Positions 37,964 through 47,872 of a stretch of DNA of 64,000 nt are shown here, one piece after another. The stretch is taken from positions 62,001 through 126,000 of the forward strand of contig NZ_MXQF01000016.1 in assembly GCF_002165575.1 (NCBI RefSeq), given 5' to 3'. The translations under genes were made by a program, and so were the position numbers. The first letter of the stretch is position 1. Each line of letters starts with the position of its first letter. Under the pieces are notes generated by a model. It saw only the letters and a list, made by a program, of their open reading frames with translations, ran no database searches and was not told where the DNA came from. The DNA comes from Pseudoalteromonas sp. A601 (GTDB taxonomy: Bacteria; Pseudomonadota; Gammaproteobacteria; Enterobacterales; Alteromonadaceae).

Positions 37964-38791
37964 TTAACCGTAACGACCTGTAATATAGTCTTCAGTTTTC
38001 TTTTTGCTCGGTGTAGTAAATAGAGTATTGGTATCTGCGTACTCAATTAACTCACCCATGTACATAAATGCTGTTTGATCAGATACACGTGCTGCTTGTT
38101 GCATGTTATGAGTAACAATCACAACGGTAAACTTATTTTTTAAATCGTTTATCAATTCTTCAATAACTAACGTAGAGATAGGATCAAGTGCAGACGTTGG
38201 TTCATCCAGTAACAAAACTTCTGGTTCAATCGCGATTGAACGGGCAATCACTAAACGTTGTTGCTGACCGCCTGATAAACCAAATGCACTGTCATGAAGT
38301 CTGTCTTTAACTTCATCCCATAATGCAGCACCACGAAGTGACTGCTCTACAACTTCATCTAGCTTACGTTTTTCTTTGATCCCTTGTAAGCGTAGGCCAT
38401 AAACCACATTTTCGTAAATTGATTTAGGAAATGGGTTTGGACGCTGAAACACCATACCAACATTACGACGAAGGGCTGCAACGTCAACGCTTTTATCGTA
38501 TATATTTTGTCCGTGTAGCAGTATTTCACCATCTATACGACAAATATCAACTAAGTCATTCATGCGGTTAATACAACGTAATAGTGTTGATTTACCACAA
38601 CCTGATGGCCCGATAAAGGCAGTTACTTGGCCTTTAGGGATTTTCATATTCACTGAGCTTAGCGCTTGCTTATCACCATAGTAAAGATCTAAGTCTTTGA
38701 TCTCGAGTGCCGTTTGCTCTGTTGCTAAATTTTCTAAGTCCAATTTCAAGCTACTGCCTGACTGGTTAACTTGTGGAGCGACTGTAATCAT
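37964..38791 (-). CDS. pstB: Phosphate ABC transporter ATPase PstB
   Basis: 275 residues. Walker [14 protein letters not shown], the Q-loop region [16 protein letters not shown], the signature [16 protein letters not shown] and Walker [15 protein letters not shown] are intact. It energises phosphate uptake through PstC and PstA. A 20-residue N-terminal extension (residues 1-25) precedes the ABC fold. It lies 19 bp after pstA. Confidence 0.97.
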   Translation of the reverse strand: MITVAPQVNQSGSSLKLDLENLATEQTALEIKDLDLYYGDKQALSSVNMKIPKGQVTAFIGPSGCGKSTLLRCINRMNDLVDICRIDGEILLHGQNIYDKSVDVAALRRNVGMVFQRPNPFPKSIYENVVYGLRLQGIKEKRKLDEVVEQSLRGAALWDEVKDRLHDSAFGLSGGQQQRLVIARSIAIEPEVLLLDEPTSALDPISTLVIEELINDLKNKFTVVIVTHNMQQAARVSDQTAFMYMGELIEYADTNTLFTTPSKKKTEDYITGRYG

Positions 38792-38810
38792 GTCTTTTTA
38801 CCTTTACTAA

Positions 38811-40460
38811 TTAATGCTCAAGCGATCTGAATTTTTCACGTAAATGATTACGTATGCCGATTGCTGTGATATTCAATGTAATAATCACCGATACTAACAA
38901 GAATGCTGTGGCGTATACTAGCGGACGAGCCGCTTCAACGTTAGGGCTTTGGAAGCCTACGTCATATATATGAAAACCTAAGTGCATAAACTTTCTATCT
39001 AAGTGAAAATATGGGAAGTTTCCATCAAGTGGTAATGTAGGTGCCATTTTAACTACACCGACCAACATTAATGGTGCTACTTCACCCGCTGCGCGAGCAA
39101 CGGCTAATATTAAACCTGTCATAATGGCTGGGCTTGCCATTGGTACAATAATACGCCACAACGTCTCAGCTTTAGTTGCTCCGAGAGCTAACGAACCATG
39201 ACGAACGGTACTTGGAATACGTGATAAACCTTCTTCAGTAGAAACGATAACCACTGGCAGCGTTAAAATAGCTAAGGTTAATGCAGACCACATTACACCG
39301 GGGGTACCAAATACAGGACTTGGCGCCGCTTCAGGGTAGAACAATTGGTCTAAGCTACCACCGAGCATGTATACAAAGAAACCTAAACCAAATACACCAT
39401 AAACAATCGAAGGTACACCCGCTAAATTGATTACCGCGATTCGAATCATTTTTGTGACGGCATTTTTAGACGCGTATTCATGAAGGTAAATCGCGGCAAT
39501 AACACCAAATGGAGTCACAATCACCGCCATCAGCATTACCATGAAAACAGTACCAAAGATTGCGGGGAATACCCCACCCTCAGTATTTGCTTCACGAGGA
39601 TCATCAGCAACAAACTTACCCAATTGCACAAAATAATGGCCTAGCTTTGCAAAGAAGCCCATATCATTTGGTTGCCAAAAATCGAGTACTTGGTACAGCG
39701 GGATCGTTACCACTTCACCACGCATATCTTTAACCATGACTTGGTCACGCTTTGCTTGATTACGTAATGCGAACAACTGTTTCTCTAACACGAGATATTC
39801 AGCACGAAGTTCAGCCCTTTCTTGTGCTAACTCTGCCACGCGTTCGTCTGTTAATGCATCATCAAGTAAATAAGATTTCTCTCTTAAACGAATACGCTCT
39901 AACTCGTAGTTTATATGACCAATATCACCATTTTGTAAATCAAGCGCTTCTTCGTTTAACTCAACAGCGCGTTCTACAAGCTCTTCTAATAGCTCTGTTT
40001 TATTATTAGTGATGACTTGCCCGTCTTTTATCACCTGTTCAACATAACCGTAGAAGTTACCGTTTTTACTACGTTCGAATACTGCTAAGTCCGCAGGCAT
40101 AGATTTTGATTTTATGTCTGTTTCTAAAATCCAACGAAAATCTAAATCAACGTATTCACGGTTACCAGTTTTAATCAATAAACGCTCTAAATGCTCTTTG
40201 TCAAAGCCTGACAAATCAATACCCATCGCCTCTAAGCGAGACTTTGGCACCATTTCACGGTCATAAATTTCACCAATAACAGTTTGCTTTGCAACTGAGC
40301 CATCTAACTCAAACTGCGCAACTTCTGATGGCCAGAAAAAGCTTAAACCTTTCCAAGCAATCATTGCTAATAACCCTAATACAGAGATTAAGCTGATACT
40401 TACTGCACCACCTGTCATCCATATCCAAGGAGAACCTGACTTAAACCACTGCTTTACCAT
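38811..40460 (-). CDS. pstA: Phosphate ABC permease PstA with large N-terminal insertion
   Basis: 549 residues, against about 296 in E. coli. One helix near residues 12-36 is followed by about 240 mostly hydrophilic residues that include a charged coiled coil (about 155-230), and then the permease core beginning near GVFPAIFGTVFMVMLMAVIV. The EAA-type loop is SLALGATKAETLWRIIVPMA. A GTG at 40475 could open a slightly longer frame, but GGAGAG lies before the ATG ending at 40460. The extra part is seen in other marine gammaproteobacteria; its role is unknown. Confidence 0.92.
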   Translation of the reverse strand: MVKQWFKSGSPWIWMTGGAVSISLISVLGLLAMIAWKGLSFFWPSEVAQFELDGSVAKQTVIGEIYDREMVPKSRLEAMGIDLSGFDKEHLERLLIKTGNREYVDLDFRWILETDIKSKSMPADLAVFERSKNGNFYGYVEQVIKDGQVITNNKTELLEELVERAVELNEEALDLQNGDIGHINYELERIRLREKSYLLDDALTDERVAELAQERAELRAEYLVLEKQLFALRNQAKRDQVMVKDMRGEVVTIPLYQVLDFWQPNDMGFFAKLGHYFVQLGKFVADDPREANTEGGVFPAIFGTVFMVMLMAVIVTPFGVIAAIYLHEYASKNAVTKMIRIAVINLAGVPSIVYGVFGLGFFVYMLGGSLDQLFYPEAAPSPVFGTPGVMWSALTLAILTLPVVIVSTEEGLSRIPSTVRHGSLALGATKAETLWRIIVPMASPAIMTGLILAVARAAGEVAPLMLVGVVKMAPTLPLDGNFPYFHLDRKFMHLGFHIYDVGFQSPNVEAARPLVYATAFLLVSVIITLNITAIGIRNHLREKFRSLEH

Positions 40461-40475
40461 GTCGTGTCTCTCCAC

Positions 40476-42710
40476 TTACATTGAGCTGTATTTATCACGC
40501 AGCTGCTGACGAACAAACTCAGCTACTGTGTTGAAAATAAAGGTGAATATGAATAATACAAATGCTGCTAAGAACAAGATGCGATAGTGAGAACTACCCA
40601 CTTCAGACTCTGGCATTTCTACTGCAATGTTTGCGGCTAATGTACGCATACCTTGGAAAATACTCCAATCCATAATTGGCGTATTACCCGTTGCCATAAG
40701 TACAATCATGGTTTCACCTACCGCACGACCTAAGCCCATCATTACAGCAGAGAAAATACCTGGGCTGGCTGTTAGTAGCACCACACTCACTAAGGTTTGC
40801 CATTGCGTTGCACCTAAAGCTAACGAACCATTCGAAAGATGTTTTGGCACGCTAAATACCGCATCTTCTGCTATTGAGAAAATAGTTGGGATAACGGCAA
40901 AGCCCATTGCAATACCCACAACCAATGAGTTACGTTGGTCAAAGGTCATACCAAGCTCATTGGTTAAGTACTGACGTACATTGCCATCAAACACCCACAA
41001 TTCAATTGCACCACTCATGGCAAAAGCTAGCCAACCGATAAGTAATACCACTGGGATTAATAAAATTGAATGTGAGCCTTCAGGAATACGATGACGGATG
41101 CTCGAAGGTAATTTAGTCCAGCCGTAAGCGGTACCTAAAATACCCAATGGCAGCATAACCAACAAACCGACAATAGCAGGTAGGTGCTCTTCAATTAATG
41201 GTGCAAGCCATAAACCCGCTAAGAAACCAAGTATAACTGTTGGTAATGCTTCCATGATTTCAACTGTTGGCTTAACCACCTTACGTAATGAACCAGACAT
41301 AAAGTAAGCAGTATAAATTGCTGCTGACAATGCAATCGGCACAGCGAACAACATGGCATACATAGCTGCTTTGATTGTACCGAATGAAATCGGCACTAAT
41401 GAGAATTTTGATTCAAAGTCGTCACTGGCTGAGGTTGACTGCCAAATATAACCTGGCTCAGGGTAACCTTCGTACCATACTTCTTGCCATAGCGCTGACC
41501 ATGTTACCTCTGGATGCTCGTTATGAATTTCTAGCACGGTTAACTTATCATCCGCTAAAACCAATGCTGCATTTGAACGCGGCGCAATAGCAAAGTTCTC
41601 GATTGGGCCTTCACTTACTTTGCCTTGCCATAACTTAGCCTCACTAGTGGTGTAATAAACACCTAACTCACCATTAGAGCTAGTAGTGAAAAAAGTACGG
41701 CGATAAAATTCAGTGAAGATATCTAACTTACTTTGTTTAGATGTTTCGAATGAGCGAATTTTTTGATACTCACGACCATCATCAGTGTTTACTTCAAACC
41801 ACTGTGACACTTCACCGTTGTCATTTGCCAACATCAACGAGTTAGCCCCAGCCAGCAATTTAGCCGAAACAAGGTTGGCGTTTTCTTCGTTTGCGGCCAG
41901 TATTTGAATTAACTCAACTTCACTTGGGTAACGAGTATCGTAAATATAAATTTGATTTGCGGTACGAACAAAAACACGCGTCGTATCAGGCGACATAAGA
42001 AGCTGATCAACACGTCCTTCTACATCTAGCTCAGTGCGCTCTACTTGCCATTCAACCTCGCCTGTAAACATATTTTCTTGTGCCACAAAGCTACTAAATA
42101 CAATGCGCTTATCTGCGGTTTGTGCAACCACAGCGGTACTTTCTTCAAAATGGCTGAATGCAAACTGCGATAAAGCAATTCCTCCATCATCAACAACTAA
42201 CGAAATCTCACCCAGCGGATAATCTAGTCGAGGTGTTAACTTGCGAGTATTATTTGGAAAAGTAACAAGGAACTTTGGTGCAACAATACTAACAGTACCG
42301 TTTTCTAAACCGTATGCATATAAACCTTGAAATGGTGCGCTGTTAGCAAAGCTTGTTACATCCGCTTCTAGCGAAACATCGAGTGATTCAAGTTTATCGC
42401 CAAAAGAGGCTTCTGCTACGCTGTAGAAATCAACATTACCTTGCTTAGAAAGTAAAAAAGCGACTTCAGTTTGCTCTTCCACCCCTAAACCGACGACCTG
42501 CTCTGTATTATTTAATGCAAAGCTATCGCGGGTTTCAACTTTAGCTGATTCGAAAATAGGTTGAACAACGTAAAGCAGATAAAAGAATATTAGTAGCAAA
42601 GCTATTAATACCATTATACCGCCAGCAGTAATGCTAAATTGGGCAAACCTGTCTTTAAATAGACGGCTTCTATCCGTATTAAAAGACGGTTTATTCGGAT
42701 TGGAAGTCAT
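40476..42710 (-). CDS. pstC: Phosphate ABC permease PstC with large periplasmic domain
   Basis: 744 residues, more than twice the E. coli protein (319). After one N-terminal helix (GGIMVLIALLLIFFYLLYVV) about 400 residues of periplasmic, beta-rich sequence follow, with short Asp/Tyr/Trp-containing repeats reminiscent of a beta-propeller. The permease core starts near FGTIKAAMYAMLFAVPIALS and contains the EAA loop NGSLALGATQWQTL. It is the first gene of the operon, with AAGGTG before the ATG and a Pho box upstream; no pstS precedes it. The large domain could stand in for, or dock, a binding protein, but that is inference. Confidence 0.92.
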   Translation of the reverse strand: MTSNPNKPSFNTDRSRLFKDRFAQFSITAGGIMVLIALLLIFFYLLYVVQPIFESAKVETRDSFALNNTEQVVGLGVEEQTEVAFLLSKQGNVDFYSVAEASFGDKLESLDVSLEADVTSFANSAPFQGLYAYGLENGTVSIVAPKFLVTFPNNTRKLTPRLDYPLGEISLVVDDGGIALSQFAFSHFEESTAVVAQTADKRIVFSSFVAQENMFTGEVEWQVERTELDVEGRVDQLLMSPDTTRVFVRTANQIYIYDTRYPSEVELIQILAANEENANLVSAKLLAGANSLMLANDNGEVSQWFEVNTDDGREYQKIRSFETSKQSKLDIFTEFYRRTFFTTSSNGELGVYYTTSEAKLWQGKVSEGPIENFAIAPRSNAALVLADDKLTVLEIHNEHPEVTWSALWQEVWYEGYPEPGYIWQSTSASDDFESKFSLVPISFGTIKAAMYAMLFAVPIALSAAIYTAYFMSGSLRKVVKPTVEIMEALPTVILGFLAGLWLAPLIEEHLPAIVGLLVMLPLGILGTAYGWTKLPSSIRHRIPEGSHSILLIPVVLLIGWLAFAMSGAIELWVFDGNVRQYLTNELGMTFDQRNSLVVGIAMGFAVIPTIFSIAEDAVFSVPKHLSNGSLALGATQWQTLVSVVLLTASPGIFSAVMMGLGRAVGETMIVLMATGNTPIMDWSIFQGMRTLAANIAVEMPESEVGSSHYRILFLAAFVLFIFTFIFNTVAEFVRQQLRDKYSSM

Positions 42711-42741
42711 CGAAACACCTTTAAAACTTAACGTTGGGCTG

Positions 42742-42775
42742 ATTATATTTCACCAAGATGACAGTATTGTTACAG
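42742..42775 (-). promoter_or_regulatory. PhoB box and -10 of the pst operon
   Basis: On the minus strand CTGTAACAATACTGTCAT (42758-42775) matches the Pho box consensus at 14 of 18 positions, with two CTGT half-sites 11 bp apart. Ten bases later is TATAAT (42742-42747). This is the classical layout in which the Pho box replaces the -35 element. The -10 lies about 32 bp before the pstC start. Confidence 0.85.
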
Positions 42776-43093
42776 CCGTCACAATTCCGAGGTTAAGTTT
42801 TCATATCTGAATGGTATATGTAAAAGGTATTATTTTTCATGCTGTTAAAGTAAAACTGGCCAAGATGAGAAAATTTCAACTAAAATTTTTGTTAATCACT
42901 ATCAGCTAGTTAGCGTAAACAGCACATAAAAAGGGACTAATATATTGTATACTTATTAAACTTAAAGTCAAAAAGTTGGACAAAATAGCGGATAGAGTCA
43001 ATACTCAATCTGAATTTTTAACCATAACAATCATGCAACTATTTTACGCCGACGCACTTCTCTCTTTATAATCGGTATTTTTAGGAATCTACT
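42776..43093. other. Intergenic region between pstC and gcvR-like gene
   Basis: About 320 bp of A+T-rich DNA without a convincing reading frame. Apart from the Pho promoter at its left edge I see no clear hairpin terminator or RNA gene. The right end must contain the promoter of the plus-strand gcvR-like gene. Confidence 0.5.
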
Positions 43094-43600
43094 ATGAAGC
43101 AACTAGTTATAACTATTTTAGGGCAAGATCGTCCAGGGCTTGTAGAAGATATTTCTTCTGCAGTTTTAAATCATCATGGCAATTGGCTCACCAGCAATTT
43201 AAGCCATTTAGCAGGCCATTTCGCGGGTATTATTGAAGTGGCAGTACCAGCTGAGCATCTACAAGAGTTACAAGATTCATTACACGGCCTGCCACAACTA
43301 GAAGTACGTATTGAAACTGGTAGCGATGAGCTACCAGATACACCTGTTGAAGAACTTAATTTTGTTATCACTGGTAATGATCGCCCCGGTATTATCCAAG
43401 AGCTCGCCGGTGTGATTAGACATAAAGGGGCAAATATTACTCATTTAAATTCAAAGCAGCAAAGCGCACCTAATTGGGGTGTGCCAATATTTAGTGCTGT
43501 TGCGACCGTTGAGTTACCCAATGGAATGAATAAAGATGAAGTTGTCGCTGCACTTGAAGCTATCACGGCTGATCTCATTGTTGATATTGAAGACGCTTAA
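43094..43600 (+). CDS. gcvR: ACT-domain protein, GcvR-like
   Basis: 168 residues with two ACT domains (about 4-75 and 88-165). The motifs LGQDRPGLVEDISSAVLNHH and ITGNDRPGIIQELAGVI are the ligand-binding turns. This is the architecture of GcvR, which restrains GcvA at the glycine cleavage operon in E. coli. Not all such proteins are GcvR, and no glycine-cleavage genes are nearby. It stands between the divergent pst operon and ppk. Confidence 0.75.
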   Translation: MKQLVITILGQDRPGLVEDISSAVLNHHGNWLTSNLSHLAGHFAGIIEVAVPAEHLQELQDSLHGLPQLEVRIETGSDELPDTPVEELNFVITGNDRPGIIQELAGVIRHKGANITHLNSKQQSAPNWGVPIFSAVATVELPNGMNKDEVVAALEAITADLIVDIEDA

Positions 43601-43652
43601 GATCTAAAAACCAAAATATCCCCATGGCAAATGTGTAATAAAAATGACATGT

Positions 43653-43686
43653 TTGTCATGTTAATGTCATCTTCTTGTTCTATCTT
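43653..43686 (+). promoter_or_regulatory. PhoB box and -10 of the ppk-ppx operon
   Basis: TTGTCATGTTAATGTCAT (43653-43670) has two perfect TGTCAT half-sites 11 bp apart. Ten bases further is TATCTT (43681-43686), a -10 element, about 30 bp before ppk. The spacing is identical to that of the pst promoter on the other strand. Confidence 0.8.
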
Positions 43687-43715
43687 TTAGCTAGCTTTAA
43701 ATAAAGGAATAGAAC

Positions 43716-45803
43716 ATGAATGCTTGCACTGACTTGCCGCAAACAATAAATTACTTTGCCCCTGAACTAAGTTGGCTTTCATTTAACGACCGCGTATTGC
43801 AAGAAGCAAAAGATAAAAACAACCCTATCATCGAACGCATGCGCTTTTTAGGGATATTCTCGAATAACCTAGACGAATTTTTTAGAGTAAGAGTTGCCGA
43901 TGTAAAGCGCCGTATTCTACTCAATAAACTCCCTGATACGAACTTTGATGAAGACGAACTACTGCTTACTCAAATCCAGCAAAAAGTGTTACAACTGGGT
44001 AAAAAGTTTAATCAAATACATCAGCAAATTTTAATTGATTTAAACGAACATAACATTCATGTCGGCCGACCAGAAGAACTCAGTGAATTTCATATCAATT
44101 GGTTAAGAACATTCTTTTTCGACAACGTCTTACAGCATATTGCTCCTATAATGCTCGACGAGAATAAAGATTACTCTGATCATATCAACGACACTATGAC
44201 TTACATATTTGTTGAAATGCTGGGTGATAAAAACCACTATGCCATGTTAGAAGTTCCCACCGATAGAGCTCCGCGTTTTGTGATCTTACCGCCAGAAAAA
44301 ACCCGCAGACACAAAACAATAGTATTGCTTGATGACATTATTTTATTTTTTATCAACGACGTGTTCAGTAGCTTTTTTAGCTTTAACGAAATACAAGGTC
44401 ACTCGATTAAACTAACTCGAGATGCCGAATACAACCTTGATGATGAACTCGAAGAAGGCATTCTAGATAAAATGTCAAAAGGCCTAAAGCAGCGTATATA
44501 TGCAGAACCAGTGCGTCTGGTGTATGATGAAGCCATGCCTGAATCTATGCTCAAAGTAATGAAAAAGCGTTTAGGTGTAACTCATCATGATGCCCTTATT
44601 CCTGGCGGGCGTTACCGTAACTTTAGAGATTTTATTGGCTTTCCAAACATTGGCAGGCAATATTTAGAAAATAAAAAATTGCCTGCATTACAAAGTAGCG
44701 CTTTTAACAATCACGCCAGCGTGTTTGATGCTATTAGCAAACAAGACATACTTCTTTATTACCCGTACCACACTTTTAATCATTTATTGGAGTACGTGCG
44801 CCAAGCGGCATTTGATCCAAAGGTCACGCAAATTAAAGTAAACATTTATCGTGTCGCCAGTAAATCACGATTAATTTCATCATTAATTAATGCAGTTAAA
44901 AATGGTAAGAAAGTGACCGTCATGGTGGAGCTAAAAGCACGCTTTGATGAGCAAAACAATATTGAGTGGGCAAAGGTACTGAGTGCAGCAGGCATTAAGG
45001 TCATTTTTGGTATACCGGCATTAAAAGTACATAGTAAGTTATGTATTATACACCGCAGAGAAAAAGGCCAAATTGCAAAGTATGTACATGTTGGCACGGG
45101 AAACTTCCACGAGAAAACCGCAAAAATTTATACTGACTTTAGTTTGTTTACTAAACACACCGGCATTTGTGATGAAAGTGACAATGTATTCAAATTTATA
45201 GAAAGTAGTTATAAACCCTTTGTATTCGAACACTTAATGATTTCGCCAGTGAATGCCCGCGAAGTACTTAAAAATTTAATTAACCAAGAAATAGCGCATG
45301 TAGAAAATGGTTATAGCGGAAAAATCACCGTTAAGATAAATAACTTGGTTGATAAAGAGCTAATCGATTGCTTGTACCTCGCGGCAAGAAAAGGTGTTAA
45401 AATTCGCATTATAGTACGCGGTATGTGCTCTTTAGTACCTGGTATCAGCAATTTTAGCGATAATATCCGTGTTATTAGTATTGTTGACCGCTTTTTAGAG
45501 CACCCACGTGTGATGGTGTTTGGCAACAATGGCGAAGAAAAAGTTTATATTTCATCTGCAGATTGGATGACTCGTAATTTAGATCATCGTGTTGAGGTGG
45601 GTGTGCCCATATATGACGAAAAATTAAAACAGCTGATCATTGATATAATTGAGCTACAATTTAAAGACCGTACCAAAGCGCGCATTATCGATAGTGAGCA
45701 AAAAAACAACTACGTTAAACGTGGTAACCGTAAAAAAATTCGCTCACAAATAGCGATTTATGATCACCTAAAAAAATGGGAACATAATTATAACAATGAA
45801 TGA
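43716..45803 (+). CDS. ppk1: Polyphosphate kinase PPK1
   Basis: Reversibly makes polyphosphate from ATP. 695 residues, close to E. coli (688). N-terminal domain PELSWLSFNDRVLQEAKD, and phospholipase D-like C-terminal domains with the autophosphorylated His in KVHSKLCIIHR and a second HVGTGNFHEKTAKIYTD motif. AAGGAA lies before the ATG. The last codons overlap ppx by 8 bp. A Pho box upstream places it under phosphate-starvation control. Confidence 0.97.
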   Translation: MNACTDLPQTINYFAPELSWLSFNDRVLQEAKDKNNPIIERMRFLGIFSNNLDEFFRVRVADVKRRILLNKLPDTNFDEDELLLTQIQQKVLQLGKKFNQIHQQILIDLNEHNIHVGRPEELSEFHINWLRTFFFDNVLQHIAPIMLDENKDYSDHINDTMTYIFVEMLGDKNHYAMLEVPTDRAPRFVILPPEKTRRHKTIVLLDDIILFFINDVFSSFFSFNEIQGHSIKLTRDAEYNLDDELEEGILDKMSKGLKQRIYAEPVRLVYDEAMPESMLKVMKKRLGVTHHDALIPGGRYRNFRDFIGFPNIGRQYLENKKLPALQSSAFNNHASVFDAISKQDILLYYPYHTFNHLLEYVRQAAFDPKVTQIKVNIYRVASKSRLISSLINAVKNGKKVTVMVELKARFDEQNNIEWAKVLSAAGIKVIFGIPALKVHSKLCIIHRREKGQIAKYVHVGTGNFHEKTAKIYTDFSLFTKHTGICDESDNVFKFIESSYKPFVFEHLMISPVNAREVLKNLINQEIAHVENGYSGKITVKINNLVDKELIDCLYLAARKGVKIRIIVRGMCSLVPGISNFSDNIRVISIVDRFLEHPRVMVFGNNGEEKVYISSADWMTRNLDHRVEVGVPIYDEKLKQLIIDIIELQFKDRTKARIIDSEQKNNYVKRGNRKKIRSQIAIYDHLKKWEHNYNNE

Positions 45804-47283
45804 TTATCCTTCAATTGCTGCCGTTGATTTAGGCTCAAATAGTTTTCACTTAGTGGTAGCAAGAGAGGTAGATGGCTCTTTGCAAATTCTCCATAAAGAA
45901 AAGCAACGAGTGTACTTAGCTGATGGCTTAGATGATAAATTTCAATTAAGTCAGGCCGCTACTGATAGAGCTTTGGCAGTCTTAAAGCAATTTGCTGCGA
46001 CATTACAAGATTTCCCAGAGAGTAATGTCAAAATCGCAGCCACTTATACTCTCAGGCGCGCTAAAAACATTAACTCGTTCTTAACTCAAGCGAGCAAAGT
46101 GTTTCCATATCATATAGATGTTATATCTGGTCAAGAAGAAGCCCGCTTAATTTATCAAGGCGTTGCCCACTATATCCACCATGATGAAAACCGTTTAATT
46201 ATTGATATTGGTGGTGGTAGTACTGAACTTATAATCGGTAAAAACTTTAAGCATAAATTGTTAGCTAGTCGTAATATGGGGTGTGTAAGCTATACCAAGC
46301 AATTCTTTGCTGATGGCATCATTAGTGATAAGCGCTTTAAGAAAGCACAAATAAAAGCAGAGCAAGAGCTTGAGATTATCTACGCTAACTACATTAGTGC
46401 AGGTTGGAAAGCGGTTGTCGGTACATCAGGCACGATTAAGTCAATTCTGGCGATGATAAGTGCTAATGATCCAGAACAAAAAAACATTACTTTAGAGCGT
46501 TTACAAGAACTAAAAACACAGTTTATAGCCGCTAAAACCATTGATAACTTATTGATCACAGGCTTAAGCCCAGAGCGCCAAGTAAGTATTTGTGGTGGCT
46601 TGGCCATACTAATTGCTATTTTTGAGTTATTTGCCATTAAAGAGATGGACTACAGCGACTTTTCCCTGCGTGAAGGTCTACTGCATGAAATGCAGCAAAA
46701 GCTGGCTCTTAAGGATATTCGTACTAATACCATTGCGAACTTAAGTGAAAGAAATGCCATAGATAAAGTACATGCTGGGCGAGTAGCTGTGACTGCTGAT
46801 TGGCTATTTGAGCAAGTGCAAACTCAGTGGCAATTAGACTCTTTGGATAACCGTCAGTTGCTAGGTTGGGCAGCACAATTACATGAAATTGGTTTAAGTA
46901 TTAACTCATCAGGCTTACACAAGCATAGTGCTTATGTTGTGCAAAATAGTCAACTTCCTGGCTTTACTCAGCAACAGCAAACCTTATTAAGTTGTATGAT
47001 CCGCTTTTATCGCAAAAAAATCCGCCTAGAAGAGTTCCCTAATTTGCTGTCTGTGCCGCATTTTAAAATATTGCAGCTTATAGTATTGCTTAGATTGGCC
47101 GTTTTATTGAATCAAAAACGCTTGAGTGGTCAAAACCAAGAATTGGCAGTAACGGTAAAAGGCAACAGCATGTTACTGCAGTTTCCAGTTGACTGGTTAG
47201 GAGAGCAAACTTTGCTTTTAGCTGATTTACAGCAAGAGCAACGCTATCTGAAAAAGGTCGGTTTTTTAATCGACTTTGTATAG
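45796..47283 (+). CDS. ppx: Exopolyphosphatase / pppGpp phosphohydrolase Ppx
   Basis: 495 residues of the actin-like ASKHA fold. Phosphate-binding motifs: AVDLGSNSFHLVVAR near the N terminus and IDIGGGSTELIIG in the middle, then a helical C-terminal HD-like region. It degrades polyphosphate from the end and can act on pppGpp. It overlaps ppk by 8 bp, so the making and breaking enzymes are coupled in one operon. Confidence 0.96.
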   Translation: MNDYPSIAAVDLGSNSFHLVVAREVDGSLQILHKEKQRVYLADGLDDKFQLSQAATDRALAVLKQFAATLQDFPESNVKIAATYTLRRAKNINSFLTQASKVFPYHIDVISGQEEARLIYQGVAHYIHHDENRLIIDIGGGSTELIIGKNFKHKLLASRNMGCVSYTKQFFADGIISDKRFKKAQIKAEQELEIIYANYISAGWKAVVGTSGTIKSILAMISANDPEQKNITLERLQELKTQFIAAKTIDNLLITGLSPERQVSICGGLAILIAIFELFAIKEMDYSDFSLREGLLHEMQQKLALKDIRTNTIANLSERNAIDKVHAGRVAVTADWLFEQVQTQWQLDSLDNRQLLGWAAQLHEIGLSINSSGLHKHSAYVVQNSQLPGFTQQQQTLLSCMIRFYRKKIRLEEFPNLLSVPHFKILQLIVLLRLAVLLNQKRLSGQNQELAVTVKGNSMLLQFPVDWLGEQTLLLADLQQEQRYLKKVGFLIDFV

Positions 47284-47285
47284 GA

Positions 47286-47314
47286 AGTTTGGATAGCGTC
47301 ACGCTATCCAAACT
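47286..47314. terminator. Strong hairpin between convergent ppx and hypothetical gene
   Basis: AGTTTGGATAGCG / CGCTATCCAAACT, a perfect 13 bp stem with a TCA loop, starting 3 bp after the ppx stop. T tails are poor on both strands, but its place between convergent genes suggests a shared terminator. Confidence 0.7.
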
Positions 47315-47323
47315 CTTAAAAAC

Positions 47324-47779
47324 TTACATGTCCATATGACGGTTAGAGCTTTGCATCATTTGTTTTACACCTTGTTGCTCAAGCTCAAGTAACTGCTGTA
47401 GCTTTTCTTTACCGTGCTCTGTTTCTGCACGTGCTAGTAAATATTCATATAGGTCGATCACCTTTTGGTGCTGGCCTGATAAATAAGCTTGAATAACCTG
47501 CTCATCTACCTGCTTATCTTTATTTAAATCATTAAAAGTCAGTAACTCGGGATTTTCAGCAAAGTATTCATAGCAGTAAGTATCCAGTGTATTAATTTCT
47601 GTGATCGCTTTAAAACCAACAAGATCTTCCGCTAACTTTTTTTCGTACTTAAGATAGTACTCAACCAGCATTTTATTATGCTCATCTAAAATGTCTTTAA
47701 CGCTATAAAAATTCGCCGCCATTTGGGTGTGAAACAAAACTGTCCAATCGTATACTTGTTGTATTGTTTTAACTTGCAT
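47324..47779 (-). CDS. Hypothetical helical protein, 151 residues
   Basis: Starts at the ATG ending at 47779, with AAGGA 6 bp upstream (an ATG two codons earlier sits on the ribosome site). Predicted nearly all helical, soluble, acidic, with a Gln-rich end that finishes MMQSSNRHMDM. Regular heptads with His and Glu (HTQMAANFYSVKDILDEHNK, LLARAETEHGKEKLQQLLEL) would suit a four-helix bundle. I cannot assign a family. It lies alone between ppx and the copper efflux operon; the Met/His-rich end could bind metal, but this is speculation. Confidence 0.7.
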   Translation of the reverse strand: MQVKTIQQVYDWTVLFHTQMAANFYSVKDILDEHNKMLVEYYLKYEKKLAEDLVGFKAITEINTLDTYCYEYFAENPELLTFNDLNKDKQVDEQVIQAYLSGQHQKVIDLYEYLLARAETEHGKEKLQQLLELEQQGVKQMMQSSNRHMDM

Positions 47780-47872
47780 GTGCATTCCTTATTAACTAAC
47801 GTTATTCATCAATACAATGCGTGATCTATGCCAAAACAAAAACCTTTAAAAATCAAGGACAAAAAATCATAT

